The notes under the pieces are model-generated. The model was not told the origin of the DNA and made no database searches. It saw only the letters and a list, made by a program, of their open reading frames with translations. A program made the position numbers and the translations under genes. Source: SAR202 cluster bacterium (lineage in GTDB: Bacteria > Chloroflexota > Dehalococcoidia > Lucifugimonadales > OSU-TB39). From it: a stretch of 64,000 bases of DNA. This document shows positions 8,968-18,178 of this stretch, piece after piece. The DNA lies in NCBI GenBank assembly GCA_009392195.1, contig VFGY01000021.1:1-64000 (forward strand), given 5' to 3'. Position 1 is the stretch's first letter, and every line of letters begins with the position of its first letter.

Positions 8968-9058
8968 TTCGTAAATACATTTATTTGGCGTATATCTGCA
9001 ATTAAATTGTTTAAAATGGTCTAATATATAATTGGATTTTCCTTATGGAGGTTATTTG

Positions 9059-10069
9059 ATGTACAAGTGGGTTATGTTAGCAATCAACCTGAGTTTGTTC
9101 GTTGGATTGATGGCGTGTGGTGGTCCTACTACTGCTAGTGAAACAAGAAAACAAGCTGCGAAAGCGTCTAGTGTAGGTATAGCAACAGAAATAGAATTTG
9201 TTGCCAACAACGGGGCTATAACTGGACCTAGTAGTTCAAATAATGGGTGGGTGAGATTCACATTGAAAAATAATGGATCTGCTGAAGCTAATATGGCTTT
9301 AATAAATCTTGGTTCAGGGAATAGTTTAGAAAGTTTATCTTCTTATATTTCAGAAAATAAAGGTCTCCCTAATTGGGCAATCCCATCAGCTGGAATTGCT
9401 GACACGGCTGCAGGAACAACTGCTAATGTGACATTGATGATGGATGTTGGAGAATATGCAATTGTTCAATATGAATTGGCAGACAATGGATCATCTTATC
9501 CTGTAAATTCTGGTATTTTACCATTTACAGTTACTCAATCTGATGCTGTTTCGGAAGAGCCTATTGCTACTGTAATCGTCAGGATGCAAGATGTTGGAGT
9601 AGTAATAAACCCTGTTAAACAAGCTGGCAAAACGTTGGCTTCACCAATAAAACAAGGAAAACATATACTTCGAATCACGAATGATGATGATGTTGTACAT
9701 GAATTGAAACTACGTGATATGGATAATGGAGTATCTCCAGACCAAGACCCAATGTGGGTCAAACAAAGAGGGTGTTTTGTTGATCAAAACAAGTTAAAAG
9801 ATAGTGTGACATCTGCTGGAGGCGGTGGTCAACATGTGAGGCTCGGTCCAGCGTGCGATGAAAACGATGAAAGGTTATCACCAAGTGAACCCCCTGTTAA
9901 TAGCACTTCGGCCGGCGGAGTGATGGGCCTATTGCCAGGTAAAACAGCATATGTGGTTGCTGAGTTAAATACGGGTTACTATTACATCTATAGTGCCCTT
10001 CCCAATGCTGAAACTGGTAAGCCAGACTTCTTGCATGAATATATACAGGAATTTATAGTATCTTATTGA
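9059..10069 (+). CDS. Lipoprotein with possible cupredoxin-like domains
   Basis: The start is ATG 9059, with GGAGG at 9047-9051 and a 7-base spacer. The 336-residue product begins MYKWVMLAINLSLFVGLMACGG, a clear lipoprotein signal with lipobox LMAC. The mature part has two beta-rich segments: WVRFTLKNNGSAEANM, and later GKHILRITNDDDVVHELKL, which resembles the start of plastocyanin-like folds. After the second come two cysteines (RGCFVD and GPACDEND) and a late TAYVVAELNTGYYYIY strand. I do not see a complete blue-copper ligand set. It is probably an extracytoplasmic anchored protein, perhaps redox- or ligand-binding; the function is unknown. Confidence 0.7.
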   Translation: MYKWVMLAINLSLFVGLMACGGPTTASETRKQAAKASSVGIATEIEFVANNGAITGPSSSNNGWVRFTLKNNGSAEANMALINLGSGNSLESLSSYISENKGLPNWAIPSAGIADTAAGTTANVTLMMDVGEYAIVQYELADNGSSYPVNSGILPFTVTQSDAVSEEPIATVIVRMQDVGVVINPVKQAGKTLASPIKQGKHILRITNDDDVVHELKLRDMDNGVSPDQDPMWVKQRGCFVDQNKLKDSVTSAGGGGQHVRLGPACDENDERLSPSEPPVNSTSAGGVMGLLPGKTAYVVAELNTGYYYIYSALPNAETGKPDFLHEYIQEFIVSY

Positions 10070-10182
10070 TATAGATTGATTCATTGGAATCGATTAATGT
10101 GAATAATTGCATTTTGGTGAATTCATTTAGTGGATCATTTATATCTGGTAGCTAACATAGGCTCAACCGAATAGGAATAATT

Positions 10183-11154
10183 ATGAAATTAATGGCTCCT
10201 CTAGACACTGCTACTGCAGATGAATTATCTGAATTTTGGAAATGTATATTTGGTTCGGAGACTGATCCAGATCTTCCGAAAGATGTTTTTACAGGAAGCG
10301 AATCTTTTTATAACACCAATGCAGTATATCTTGAGAAAGAAAATGGGAATATCGCATCAACTTGTGGGGTTACTAAGCCTATAAAAATACCTGGTATAGG
10401 TGGTTTTGGTGAAGTTGCTACTGATCCTTCACATAGGAAAAAAGGATTGGCGACAAAATTATGTGAAATTGCCGTGAACGAATTTCGAAATGATGGAGGA
10501 GAAGCTTTATTTTTGGGCACGGGTAATCCATCTGCAGCAAGGATTTATCATAGGTTGGGTTGGAGAAAGATTCCAGGAACTAGCGTGATGGTTAATATTA
10601 CTAATAGTAATTCACCTGAAGAATACCTTGTTCAACGGTTTAATGCATATGAAGATTGCAAAATTGATATTACAACCCCTACTGCAAGAATACCGATAAT
10701 TCCTTTACTTGTGAATCCACACGATTGGCATGTATTGGATGCTAATGTAGGTATGTATTCAACTAGGTATGATACTCAGAATTCCTGCATGGGGTTATAT
10801 AGAAGATATTCATATATAAAAATGGATGGGCGAGGTGAATGGTTTACGTCTTCTACAAAAGATGGGCGAGTTGTTGGAATTTCAAGTGCTAAATTGATAA
10901 ATAAAGAGACTGGGCAAATTGATGGTTTCGCACATGCCAAATTCCAAAATACTTGGAATGAATTAATCGATGCCGCAATTAAATGGATGTCCGCTAAGGG
11001 TGTTAAAAAAGTATCTGCAATAATATCTGTAGAAGATGAAGAAAAGCAAGCAAAATTCTCTCAAATTGGATTCAAATGTTCCGGTAAAAAGGGTAAATTT
11101 GAGTATGCTTGTAGAGAAGTGGACTCTCTAGAATTTGTTATGGGTATCTGTTAG
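10183..11154 (+). CDS. GNAT-family N-acetyltransferase, probably two GNAT modules
   Basis: 323 residues. The N-terminal module has the acetyl-CoA loop (GEVATDPSHRKKGLATKL, with R/K-x-x-G-x-A) followed by FLGTGNPSAARIYHRLGWRKI, the typical beta4-beta5 end of a GNAT fold. The C-terminal half (GVKKVSAIISVEDEE and FSQIGFKCSGK) resembles a second, degenerate GNAT module. Such proteins transfer an acetyl group to an amine of a small molecule or protein. A GGAAT Shine-Dalgarno-like sequence lies just upstream. It converges on the DapA-like gene with a 9-base gap. Substrate unknown. Confidence 0.82.
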   Translation: MKLMAPLDTATADELSEFWKCIFGSETDPDLPKDVFTGSESFYNTNAVYLEKENGNIASTCGVTKPIKIPGIGGFGEVATDPSHRKKGLATKLCEIAVNEFRNDGGEALFLGTGNPSAARIYHRLGWRKIPGTSVMVNITNSNSPEEYLVQRFNAYEDCKIDITTPTARIPIIPLLVNPHDWHVLDANVGMYSTRYDTQNSCMGLYRRYSYIKMDGRGEWFTSSTKDGRVVGISSAKLINKETGQIDGFAHAKFQNTWNELIDAAIKWMSAKGVKKVSAIISVEDEEKQAKFSQIGFKCSGKKGKFEYACREVDSLEFVMGIC

Positions 11155-11163
11155 TTATAAAGA

Positions 11164-12108
11164 TTAACTTATAAGATTTGGTACTCCAGTTTCCTGAAGC
11201 ATTTTCAAAGTCATTTCTCTAAAATCTTCTCTCACATCTCTTGTTGGTGGTCTATTTCTACTGGAGCCCAATCCTACTAGTTCCATGCAAAGTTTGTCTA
11301 AATAACCATCTCCTGATGTATATTTACGCATTTCTGCCCATACTTTATAGAATGGTACAACCACTTTCATAACCTGCTGTTGAGCCTCAACATATGATCC
11401 ACTTTCAAGTAAGTCCCAAAAATACACAGCCCATTTCGGCCAGTAATTTGCAGTATGTATCTCTATACCTCGTGCTCCTAGCATATGTGTTGTAACGTAA
11501 TGTCCCATATTATCAATTACAGATACCGTATCGCCGAAATTAGCCACTACACTTTCCATTCCATAAAATACTCCAGATGGAACTGACCATTTTAGCCCAG
11601 CTACATTAGGTAACTTCACTAATTTCTCTATCATACCCATTGAAACATCCGGTGTTGTCCAGTAAGTGTTATAAATAATTAATCCAACGCTAGTTGCCTC
11701 AGAAGCAGCTAAAATGAATTCATAAAAATCGTCCTCCGTATGATCAAAATAAAAAGGAGGGGAAACTTGTATGTATTGAGCTCCAACTTCTTCTGCCATT
11801 TTTGCCAATTTTATGAGCTCTCGAGTATTTGTGGTTTGTGCTCCAACAGTCACAGGCACTTTACCGTTTGCTGCATCTACAACTGCTAATGCTACTTCTC
11901 GGCGCTCTTCAAAAGAGAGTGTCGAAAAGTCTCCTGCGGCTCCAGCAGCGAGTATTATGCCATTACCTTTTTTTACCCCTTGGTCTAGTAAGAACCTGAC
12001 ATGATTTTGTATTGCATGTGTATCAACATCCAAATTTTTGTCAGAAAACATGGTAGGTATTGTAATATAGCAACCCTTTAAATTTTCTCTTAAAAGTTCT
12101 TGAGACAT
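11164..12108 (-). CDS. Dihydrodipicolinate synthase/N-acetylneuraminate lyase family protein
   Basis: A 314-residue DapA-type (beta/alpha)8 class I aldolase. Tyr146 (LIIYNTYW) and the Schiff-base Lys173 (AGLKWS) sit where the family has its catalytic tyrosine and lysine. The loop AAGDFSTLSFEER (55-68) takes the place of the GTTGE motif, so this is unlikely to be the lysine-pathway DapA. The family splits or joins pyruvate-like compounds with aldehydes, or dehydrates sugar acids. It shares the minus strand with the amidohydrolase upstream (44-base gap); the pair may act on one compound. Substrate unknown. Confidence 0.87.
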   Translation of the reverse strand: MSQELLRENLKGCYITIPTMFSDKNLDVDTHAIQNHVRFLLDQGVKKGNGIILAAGAAGDFSTLSFEERREVALAVVDAANGKVPVTVGAQTTNTRELIKLAKMAEEVGAQYIQVSPPFYFDHTEDDFYEFILAASEATSVGLIIYNTYWTTPDVSMGMIEKLVKLPNVAGLKWSVPSGVFYGMESVVANFGDTVSVIDNMGHYVTTHMLGARGIEIHTANYWPKWAVYFWDLLESGSYVEAQQQVMKVVVPFYKVWAEMRKYTSGDGYLDKLCMELVGLGSSRNRPPTRDVREDFREMTLKMLQETGVPNLIS

Positions 12109-12152
12109 ATTTACACTCCAATATTTTTAATTTGATTGAAAGGTTATTAATA

Positions 12153-13304
12153 TCATAAATCTTGGTTAAGTATTATACCGTCTTTAATTGTGAATATAGA
12201 ATCATAATATTCTGAATGTTTAACATTACCGCTAACATCTATGAGTGGTTTTGTGTTAGTACTCCATTTAAGAACCGTTAAATCGGCTAATTTCCCTGAT
12301 TCAATTACTCCATATTCATTATTTGAGTCTAATATTTGTGCAGGGACGAAAGTGGATCTATATAGGGTATCGATATTTGGCATTCCTGACGCGATTAATT
12401 TTGATATTAATGTAGGCATACTATGGTCTAAATTATTTGATATATGACGTTTGTAAAAGTCAGTAGAGATTGTATCTGGATAAAATCCTTCACGTATACA
12501 TGTTTCAGCTACTTTAAAATTGAATGAACTCATGCCGTGCCCAATATCAAATAAAACTCCTTTTCCCCTTGCATCTAAAACACAAGGTTCAATACGGTTG
12601 TGATTCAAAATACCTCCTTTTCCTGGGTAGAAACAATAAGTTATGACATCACCGGGCCGTAGTAATTCAATTTGATTTTCGATAGGCCAGTCAAAAGGTT
12701 CCCGTCGTATACCGTATAAGATTGGTTTTTTTGTTTCATTAGCGACTTTAAGAACTTTATCCATAATCACTTTTGGGTTATTTGCGTTGCAAGAACCTAG
12801 GGCTGCGTTAAAAGAAATCCCCCATATTAAATCCGAGTCTTCATTTATAAGGTTTATACTTCGGCTAACGTCAATTTCATCACTGTTGGTGTAGTTTATG
12901 GTTTCAAGTTCATCTCCATAATTAGATATGCTTATTGCCATCAGAACTCGAGTTTTGCTTTTAGCAATAATATTTTTCTTGTAATAGTCCCAGTTATTAA
13001 TTCCAGCGTCACCTTGTGACAATACTGTTGTAGTACCATTGGTTAATGTCCATTTGTCGGGTTCCACTGCATATTTCCAAGAACTTGGCCCTGGATGAAA
13101 ATGTAAATCAACCAATCCTGGAATTAGTAAATCATTTGGGAACGAAAATGTTTCAGTTGGATTAAAGTTTAAATCCTTTCCGACTCCAATGATTCTATTT
13201 CCTGTAATAGCTATTTCTTGTGGGCCAATAATGTTACCGGCTCTAGTTAGCAGTTGGCCAACTTTTATCAAGATTTCGCATTTTTTTGTGTTATGTGTGT
13301 CCAT
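12153..13304 (-). CDS. Amidohydrolase-like protein (EF_0837/AHA_3915-type) with altered metal site
   Basis: 383 residues. HFHPGPSS (His68-x-His70), GVLFDIGHGMSSF (His256), STDFYKRH (Asp282) and the end ESGKLADLTVLKW place it with the cyclic amidohydrolase/deacetylase group. Comparison with family motifs from memory shows the bridging lysine position occupied by Ser164 (WGIS), the strand-5 His by Gly198 (LYGIR) and the strand-6 His by Tyr223 (ITYCF). Only H-x-H and the final Asp remain of the binuclear ligand set. It may use one metal, have new chemistry, or be non-catalytic. It lies upstream of the DapA-like gene on the same strand. Confidence 0.75.
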   Translation of the reverse strand: MDTHNTKKCEILIKVGQLLTRAGNIIGPQEIAITGNRIIGVGKDLNFNPTETFSFPNDLLIPGLVDLHFHPGPSSWKYAVEPDKWTLTNGTTTVLSQGDAGINNWDYYKKNIIAKSKTRVLMAISISNYGDELETINYTNSDEIDVSRSINLINEDSDLIWGISFNAALGSCNANNPKVIMDKVLKVANETKKPILYGIRREPFDWPIENQIELLRPGDVITYCFYPGKGGILNHNRIEPCVLDARGKGVLFDIGHGMSSFNFKVAETCIREGFYPDTISTDFYKRHISNNLDHSMPTLISKLIASGMPNIDTLYRSTFVPAQILDSNNEYGVIESGKLADLTVLKWSTNTKPLIDVSGNVKHSEYYDSIFTIKDGIILNQDL

Positions 13305-13451
13305 TTCAATTTACTTTAAATTGATTGCAATTTATGATTTTTGGATAAGATTTCAATTAATAATAAATATCAATATAATGATTGCAGAATGGAATTCTAC
13401 ATAAATCTATCAATAAAGAGCAAATATTAAATTTAAATCTAAGGCCCAATT

Positions 13452-14231
13452 ATGGTTTATCAGGAAAAAGAGGTAACACTCGTTATATATACAGAAAACT
13501 CGGAGGGTGTTTCAAATGAAATAGCAGATTTAGACCAAATTGCGGAATATCCATTGAAGAACCCATATATTCACCATATTGTTGATGTGTCCTTTGATAC
13601 TGCTGAAAATCATCTGTTTAATAATCGTAGTTCATTAAGAATAAGAACAATAAACGGAAGGTGTTTATTTACTTTGAAATCAAGTCCGGTATTTCAAAGT
13701 ACAGGTGCTGTAAAACGAGATGAATTGGAACTAGATTGGCACCCAAATTCATTTGGTTTTTTAATTGATGCTTTAATTCAAATGGGTATTGAATTACCAA
13801 ATGATTATAAATTTGACTTTGATTGGTGTAAAAGTATGTCTACATTGGGAATGAACGTTTTGCAGGAAAGGCAAACTAAAAGGCGAACTAAAGACATTTT
13901 TTGTGAACATGTCTTAATTGCTGAATTAGCTGTAGATGAAGTTAAATACAAATATCAAAAAGGAGATGTTTTGCATCGGGAAATTGAAATAGAATCAAAA
14001 GCAAATAAAGGTGATAAAGCTTTACCAATTGTTGCTGAATATTTAGTGCAAAAATACCCTGATGCTTTGTCAGTATGGATGCCAAGTAAGCTTGAACTTG
14101 GATTAGGTTTAAAAGATTTGATTGAATCGGGTAATGAAGAGATTATTCGAAATAATAAGATCAGTGCAAAGATTTATTCAATGTTAAACGATGTTTGGGA
14201 AGAAAAATCTGGGTTTATAAAAAATCAATAA
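13452..14231 (+). CDS. CYTH-domain phosphohydrolase-like protein
   Basis: 259 residues. The N-terminus has an E-x-E-type strand (EKEVTLVI, residues 5-12), then the charged CYTH tunnel motifs SLRIRT, LFTLKSS, VKRDELELD and, late, HREIEIESKANKG. CYTH proteins (CyaB/thiamine triphosphatase fold) hydrolyse triphosphates such as inorganic triphosphate or ThTP with Mg2+, or act as class IV adenylate cyclases. No CHAD domain is attached. The gene diverges from the amidohydrolase and converges on the GH127-like gene. Fold call good; substrate open. Confidence 0.78.
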   Translation: MVYQEKEVTLVIYTENSEGVSNEIADLDQIAEYPLKNPYIHHIVDVSFDTAENHLFNNRSSLRIRTINGRCLFTLKSSPVFQSTGAVKRDELELDWHPNSFGFLIDALIQMGIELPNDYKFDFDWCKSMSTLGMNVLQERQTKRRTKDIFCEHVLIAELAVDEVKYKYQKGDVLHREIEIESKANKGDKALPIVAEYLVQKYPDALSVWMPSKLELGLGLKDLIESGNEEIIRNNKISAKIYSMLNDVWEEKSGFIKNQ

Positions 14232-14246
14232 TGAATCGAATATATT

Positions 14247-15824
14247 TTAATCTATAGGTTCGAAGAAAGTTAAATCCGCCCCGAAATTTTGCATTGCCAT
14301 TACTTCATCACCTCTTAATTTAACCTCTATGTTTCTAGTTTTGTGCTTTAAGTTTAGTGTTTGTACTCTTAAAGGAGTTGAAAGAGATATGACTTTGCCT
14401 GGAGTTACTGCTGGAAACATACAATATCCATTTGTCCATATAGGATCAGTGTTTGCTGGGTTGGATATTTTGATGTTATTTCTACTTACCCATTTAGGTA
14501 TTCTTAACGATAAAGGCATCGTTGATTTGGGTAAAATATCTATCTGGTTTGATGGGTATGGTGATGTGATTTTCACGTGTTCATTATCTTGATTGAACAA
14601 AAGATTAATTGATATTGTGTTATTTTTTAACGAAGATAGAGAGCGGTATGCTTCGCATAAAGATGCTACGGTTCCTCCAACAACATCCAAATTAAATCGT
14701 ATTCTTTTATTTTCAAGTGGTTCATGACCAAATGGTGCAGGGAATCCCCATGCTCCTTGTAATCTAGGACCAACATTTATTTTCCCATCAGATTTATTCG
14801 GATTTGCTGGATCTTTTATAAATGAAATATCACGTAATTGAGATGGAAGTATATGGCATCTCAGAATGCGTTCTGCATCACCGTAGTATTCTGTATAGCC
14901 CCAATCACCTAAAATTAAAGCTGTTTCAACAATATCCCCAGTATTATTCATTTCTCCTTCGTCTGGATTTGGACCTTCCCCGCAATTTTCTACACTCCAT
15001 CCTAGTTCATCTCTCATCGACCATAAGCCGTTATCATAAAATGCCTTCACTCTATTCATTAAAGTGGAATCTTTCGTTAATTCAGCTAATTGAGCTAAAG
15101 AAGACATTACACAAGTTATTGAATGCGTGTGGGTGCCAAATCTATCTATATCAAATGATCCTTGTTCGTCAAAAACCTCTTCCAACAACTTTTCTTTGAG
15201 GACCAGGGCTAATCCTAAAGCGTTAACTGATTTGGTTGTTTTGTAATATTTTACTAGAGGTCCTATCGCTCTTGCCAAACCACTAACGAAAACTTTTGAC
15301 TTTTCGCACTTTATTCCATATTTATTTTCGATTCTTTCATAATCCCAATCAGTTATTGGATTCCAGTGGTCTGTGATATCCTTTATACTTTTCTCTGCTA
15401 TTTGTTCAGCCTGATTCGAATTCCTATATTTTATTAAGGAATAAAGGGCATGAAATCCTTCTCTTATGTGGTGTGGATTAAATACACTAGGCGTTTTGGT
15501 TTGGGTACTAGTGATGAAAGGGCCTCTATCCATTGGGAAAGCAAGTGCACCACTATAAGACAAAAAAGCAGCTCTGGTATGATTGTCAACTGCTTCCTCG
15601 CTTATTTCAATTCCAGTTGAATCTTCCACATTAAGTAAGGCATTAAGATGCCTTCCGGGCATATGACTTTCTAAACTTATTCCCAAAAATGCACTTGGCT
15701 TAATAATTGCGCGAAAATAGGGTATGTTTTCATCATCGGCATTAAAGCAGCTAGACATAGCATCACATCCCATCGAAATTGCTGACAAGATATCTTTCGT
15801 GTTTATGTCATTTAATTTAGCCAA
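14247..15824 (-). CDS. Six-hairpin glycosidase-like protein, GH127/DUF1680-like
   Basis: 525 residues, no signal peptide. The middle is rich in helices and carries WSVENCGEGPNPDEGEMNNTGDIVE, VGPRLQGAWGFPAPFGHEP and VVGGTVASLCEAYRSL, consistent with an (alpha/alpha)6 barrel. The C-terminal beta region with PLSLRIPKWV recalls the LRIPxW block of GH127 beta-L-arabinofuranosidases. The zinc-cysteine cluster of true GH127 enzymes is not obvious, so it may be a distant relative. It would act in the cytoplasm on a small glycoside or uptake product. It is the only sugar-chain-type enzyme of this kind in the window. Confidence 0.55.
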   Translation of the reverse strand: MAKLNDINTKDILSAISMGCDAMSSCFNADDENIPYFRAIIKPSAFLGISLESHMPGRHLNALLNVEDSTGIEISEEAVDNHTRAAFLSYSGALAFPMDRGPFITSTQTKTPSVFNPHHIREGFHALYSLIKYRNSNQAEQIAEKSIKDITDHWNPITDWDYERIENKYGIKCEKSKVFVSGLARAIGPLVKYYKTTKSVNALGLALVLKEKLLEEVFDEQGSFDIDRFGTHTHSITCVMSSLAQLAELTKDSTLMNRVKAFYDNGLWSMRDELGWSVENCGEGPNPDEGEMNNTGDIVETALILGDWGYTEYYGDAERILRCHILPSQLRDISFIKDPANPNKSDGKINVGPRLQGAWGFPAPFGHEPLENKRIRFNLDVVGGTVASLCEAYRSLSSLKNNTISINLLFNQDNEHVKITSPYPSNQIDILPKSTMPLSLRIPKWVSRNNIKISNPANTDPIWTNGYCMFPAVTPGKVISLSTPLRVQTLNLKHKTRNIEVKLRGDEVMAMQNFGADLTFFEPID

Positions 15825-15920
15825 TCGTATATCCTAGCGTTAAACTTAGTTCTGTATTTTTCAAAACGATGTTCCAACAATGCAGGAATTGAAGTTACAG
15901 TCGTATTTTTTAGAAGTTAT

Positions 15921-16871
15921 TTAGTTTGATTTGGTGAACGATTCCAAGTCATTTTTGTATTGTTTGGCTTGGGCAACAATATCAACGCCTACCTGTTCAC
16001 TAAATGCATCAGTTATTGATTTGACTACTGGACCAACTTTACCATCTCCAACAGGTTGGAAATTGAATCGTGTTACTGGTACAGCGAATACAGTGGTACT
16101 GGTTATGAAAGCTTCGTCTGCCGCGTTGACATCATAGGTTTCGAGGTTGATTTCATGGCATGGAATTCCAAGCTCTTTTGCTATATCTATAACTGCTCCT
16201 CGAGATACTCCTCTCAGGATGTTTCTTCCTTCTGGCGTGTATAATTCACCATTTTTCACAATGAAAAAATTGTTTCCAGTTCCTTCTGTTATAAAACCAT
16301 CTTCATCTGTAAGAAGGGCATATGCTCCAGGCTCAAGTCGTTCAGCTTGCAAATTCGCAATTTGATAGAACATTCTACTTCTATTTTTAATTTTTGGATC
16401 TAGTATACGAGCTGGTACGGACTGCTGAGGCACTATGACTGAATGTATTCCTTTGTCATATTTGTCTGCACTTCCTGCCATATGAGTTATTAGAGGCCAA
16501 GTATTGATTGTTACAGTTGGCTCTAATCCATGCTCAAATACTGATTCGTAAATAGGGAGTGGGCCACGAGAAACATTGTGCATTATTTGGATATCCATCC
16601 CTTCAGGGAAACAATCTTTATTATGCTCTAAGAGGTCATATGTAGCTTTTTCCATATCATCAACCGTCAATCCACAATCGATTTCAGCTATTTTCAAACC
16701 CGCATATAGTCTTTCTAAATGATGGCGAAGCCTAAAAGGTTTGTGTTTATAAGTTCTGGTCATTTCAAAACACATATCTCCATACATAAGAGCTGAGTCA
16801 AATATAGATACTCTGGCTTCTGATTCTTCTACATATCTGCCGTTAAAATAGACTTTTCTTGTCTGTGCCAT
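15921..16871 (-). CDS. Class IV PLP aminotransferase, branched-chain aminotransferase-like
   Basis: 316 residues of the fold-type IV family (IlvE, D-alanine transaminase, ADC lyase). The probable PLP lysine is Lys162 (PKIKNRSR), followed by EGTGNNFFIVK (Glu196) and RGVSRGAVIDIAKELGI, the usual cofactor-binding blocks. IlvE transfers amino groups between branched-chain amino acids and 2-oxoglutarate. The motif around the lysine departs from classical IlvE (usually K-x-x-N-Y), so another amino acid or amine is possible. It runs on the minus strand downstream of the ABM-like and TIM-barrel genes (gaps of about 40-70 bases), a probable three-gene unit. Confidence 0.78.
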   Translation of the reverse strand: MAQTRKVYFNGRYVEESEARVSIFDSALMYGDMCFEMTRTYKHKPFRLRHHLERLYAGLKIAEIDCGLTVDDMEKATYDLLEHNKDCFPEGMDIQIMHNVSRGPLPIYESVFEHGLEPTVTINTWPLITHMAGSADKYDKGIHSVIVPQQSVPARILDPKIKNRSRMFYQIANLQAERLEPGAYALLTDEDGFITEGTGNNFFIVKNGELYTPEGRNILRGVSRGAVIDIAKELGIPCHEINLETYDVNAADEAFITSTTVFAVPVTRFNFQPVGDGKVGPVVKSITDAFSEQVGVDIVAQAKQYKNDLESFTKSN

Positions 16872-16910
16872 TTATATACTCCGTAAATATTAGGTTTATT
16901 TTTAATTGGT

Positions 16911-17243
16911 TTAAATATTCCAACTTTGTTCGATGGTTTGTAATGTGTACGATAACTCTTCGGACGCATTTATAACTTCTTCAAAGACTTCATCGTGAAT
17001 TGGTCTTGCAACCCAAGCTAATCTTTGTTCTTCGGATTGCCAAAATGATATTACTTCGTAAACATGATTCGGTGATACCGCTTCAAGCTTTTGAAGTTCT
17101 TCATCTGAATACGGTGTAACAGTTGCAGCGGATATAAAGCCGTCTTGTACCTGCATAGCGTCTATCCAACGGTCTTTAATCGCTGATTCAAGAGTTTTTT
17201 CCATTCCTGATTTTGGTTTCAAATATACGTGCAAACTTATCAT
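16911..17243 (-). CDS. Antibiotic biosynthesis monooxygenase (ABM) domain-like small protein
   Basis: 110 residues forming one dimeric alpha/beta-barrel unit: ISLHVYLKPKSGMEKTLESAI at the start, VQDGFISAATVTPY in the middle and YEVISFWQSEEQRLAWV near the end. This matches the ABM/YgiN ferredoxin-like fold. Members include small cofactor-free monooxygenases, haem-degrading enzymes and many proteins of unknown role. It lies between the aminotransferase and the TIM-barrel isomerase on one strand and may act on the same metabolite. Confidence 0.72.
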   Translation of the reverse strand: MISLHVYLKPKSGMEKTLESAIKDRWIDAMQVQDGFISAATVTPYSDEELQKLEAVSPNHVYEVISFWQSEEQRLAWVARPIHDEVFEEVINASEELSYTLQTIEQSWNI

Positions 17244-17311
17244 TTATCCTCCAAGAAATCGTTTTTATATCTATAGAATCAAATATTTACGAGATTGATT
17301 TTGCAGATTCG

Positions 17312-18178
17312 TCACCGTAATGACTCATCCAATATTTCTTTTAATCTTGCTGATTCGACTTTCAAGTCCCAGCCTTTTTCTAGTACTTCAGGTGATGATA
17401 CAAATTCAACAGATACTACCCCATCAAAGTTATCTGTTTTTAATTTATTAATAACTCTTTTAAAATCTATTACGCCTTCATCTGGTCTTGCCTGAAATTC
17501 TCCAGGTGCTGATTGCTTGCATTGAACGTGTCTTGCGTATTGGTGCATTGGTTCAATTTCCTCGTGACTTAATTCGAGTTGTACTTGATGCGCATAATCA
17601 AGGGTTATTCCTAATCCAGGCACGTCATTTATCAATTTAGCACAGTCATCTGGATGGTGAGCAATCGAAAAAATGCATGGTTCTACGTTACAATGCATAC
17701 CATTACTTTCTGCGATATCTACCATGGTGGATAGCTCTTGTACAGATAAGTCCCAAGCTTCTTGTTTTGACTGCCCAAGGTCTTCAACAAGCGGATTGTC
17801 CGCGTCGTGTACGTCACCTGGAAGCATCATCATGCTTTCAAAACCAGCGACTTTAGCTATGGCTGCCATTTTTGTAAAGGTTTCTCTAGTCTTTGCTCGT
17901 ATAGTTTGGTCTGGATGATTCACTGAATGACCGAAGTTGCATATAAAAAATTCAGAAATTTGAAGACCATTTGATTCAGTGATTTTCCTGATACGATCAC
18001 CTTCGCCTTGGGAATCATCTATGTTTTTAACCACCTGCTGTGGCACCCATTCCGCAAAACTACTCCACCCACATCCTCCTATGTCAGCATATGAAAACCC
18101 CATGTCACTCAAAATTTTTGATGACTCTTCTAAGCTTAAATTTCCAAAAGCAAATGTCGAACCTGCAAGCTTAATCAT
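17312..18178 (-). CDS. Sugar phosphate isomerase/epimerase (AP endonuclease 2-like TIM barrel)
   Basis: 288 residues starting IKLAGSTFAFGNLSLEE. Metal-binding blocks for this superfamily are visible: HCNVEPCIFSIAHHPDD (Glu), GITLDYAHQVQ (Asp, His), ARHVQCKQS (His) and VVSVEFVSS (Glu), in the usual order along the barrel. The members are hydroxypyruvate, tagatose or cyclitol isomerases and epimerases. It is the first gene of the minus-strand group that continues into the ABM-like and aminotransferase genes. Substrate unknown. Its start is the ATG whose complement lies just left of the 383-base intergenic region. Confidence 0.83.
   Translation of the reverse strand: MIKLAGSTFAFGNLSLEESSKILSDMGFSYADIGGCGWSSFAEWVPQQVVKNIDDSQGEGDRIRKITESNGLQISEFFICNFGHSVNHPDQTIRAKTRETFTKMAAIAKVAGFESMMMLPGDVHDADNPLVEDLGQSKQEAWDLSVQELSTMVDIAESNGMHCNVEPCIFSIAHHPDDCAKLINDVPGLGITLDYAHQVQLELSHEEIEPMHQYARHVQCKQSAPGEFQARPDEGVIDFKRVINKLKTDNFDGVVSVEFVSSPEVLEKGWDLKVESARLKEILDESLR

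Noticed and set aside
11164..12108. Calling this DapA-like gene the lysine-pathway dapA
   Set aside because: Its GTTGE motif is replaced and it lies with catabolic genes; only dapB of the pathway is in view.
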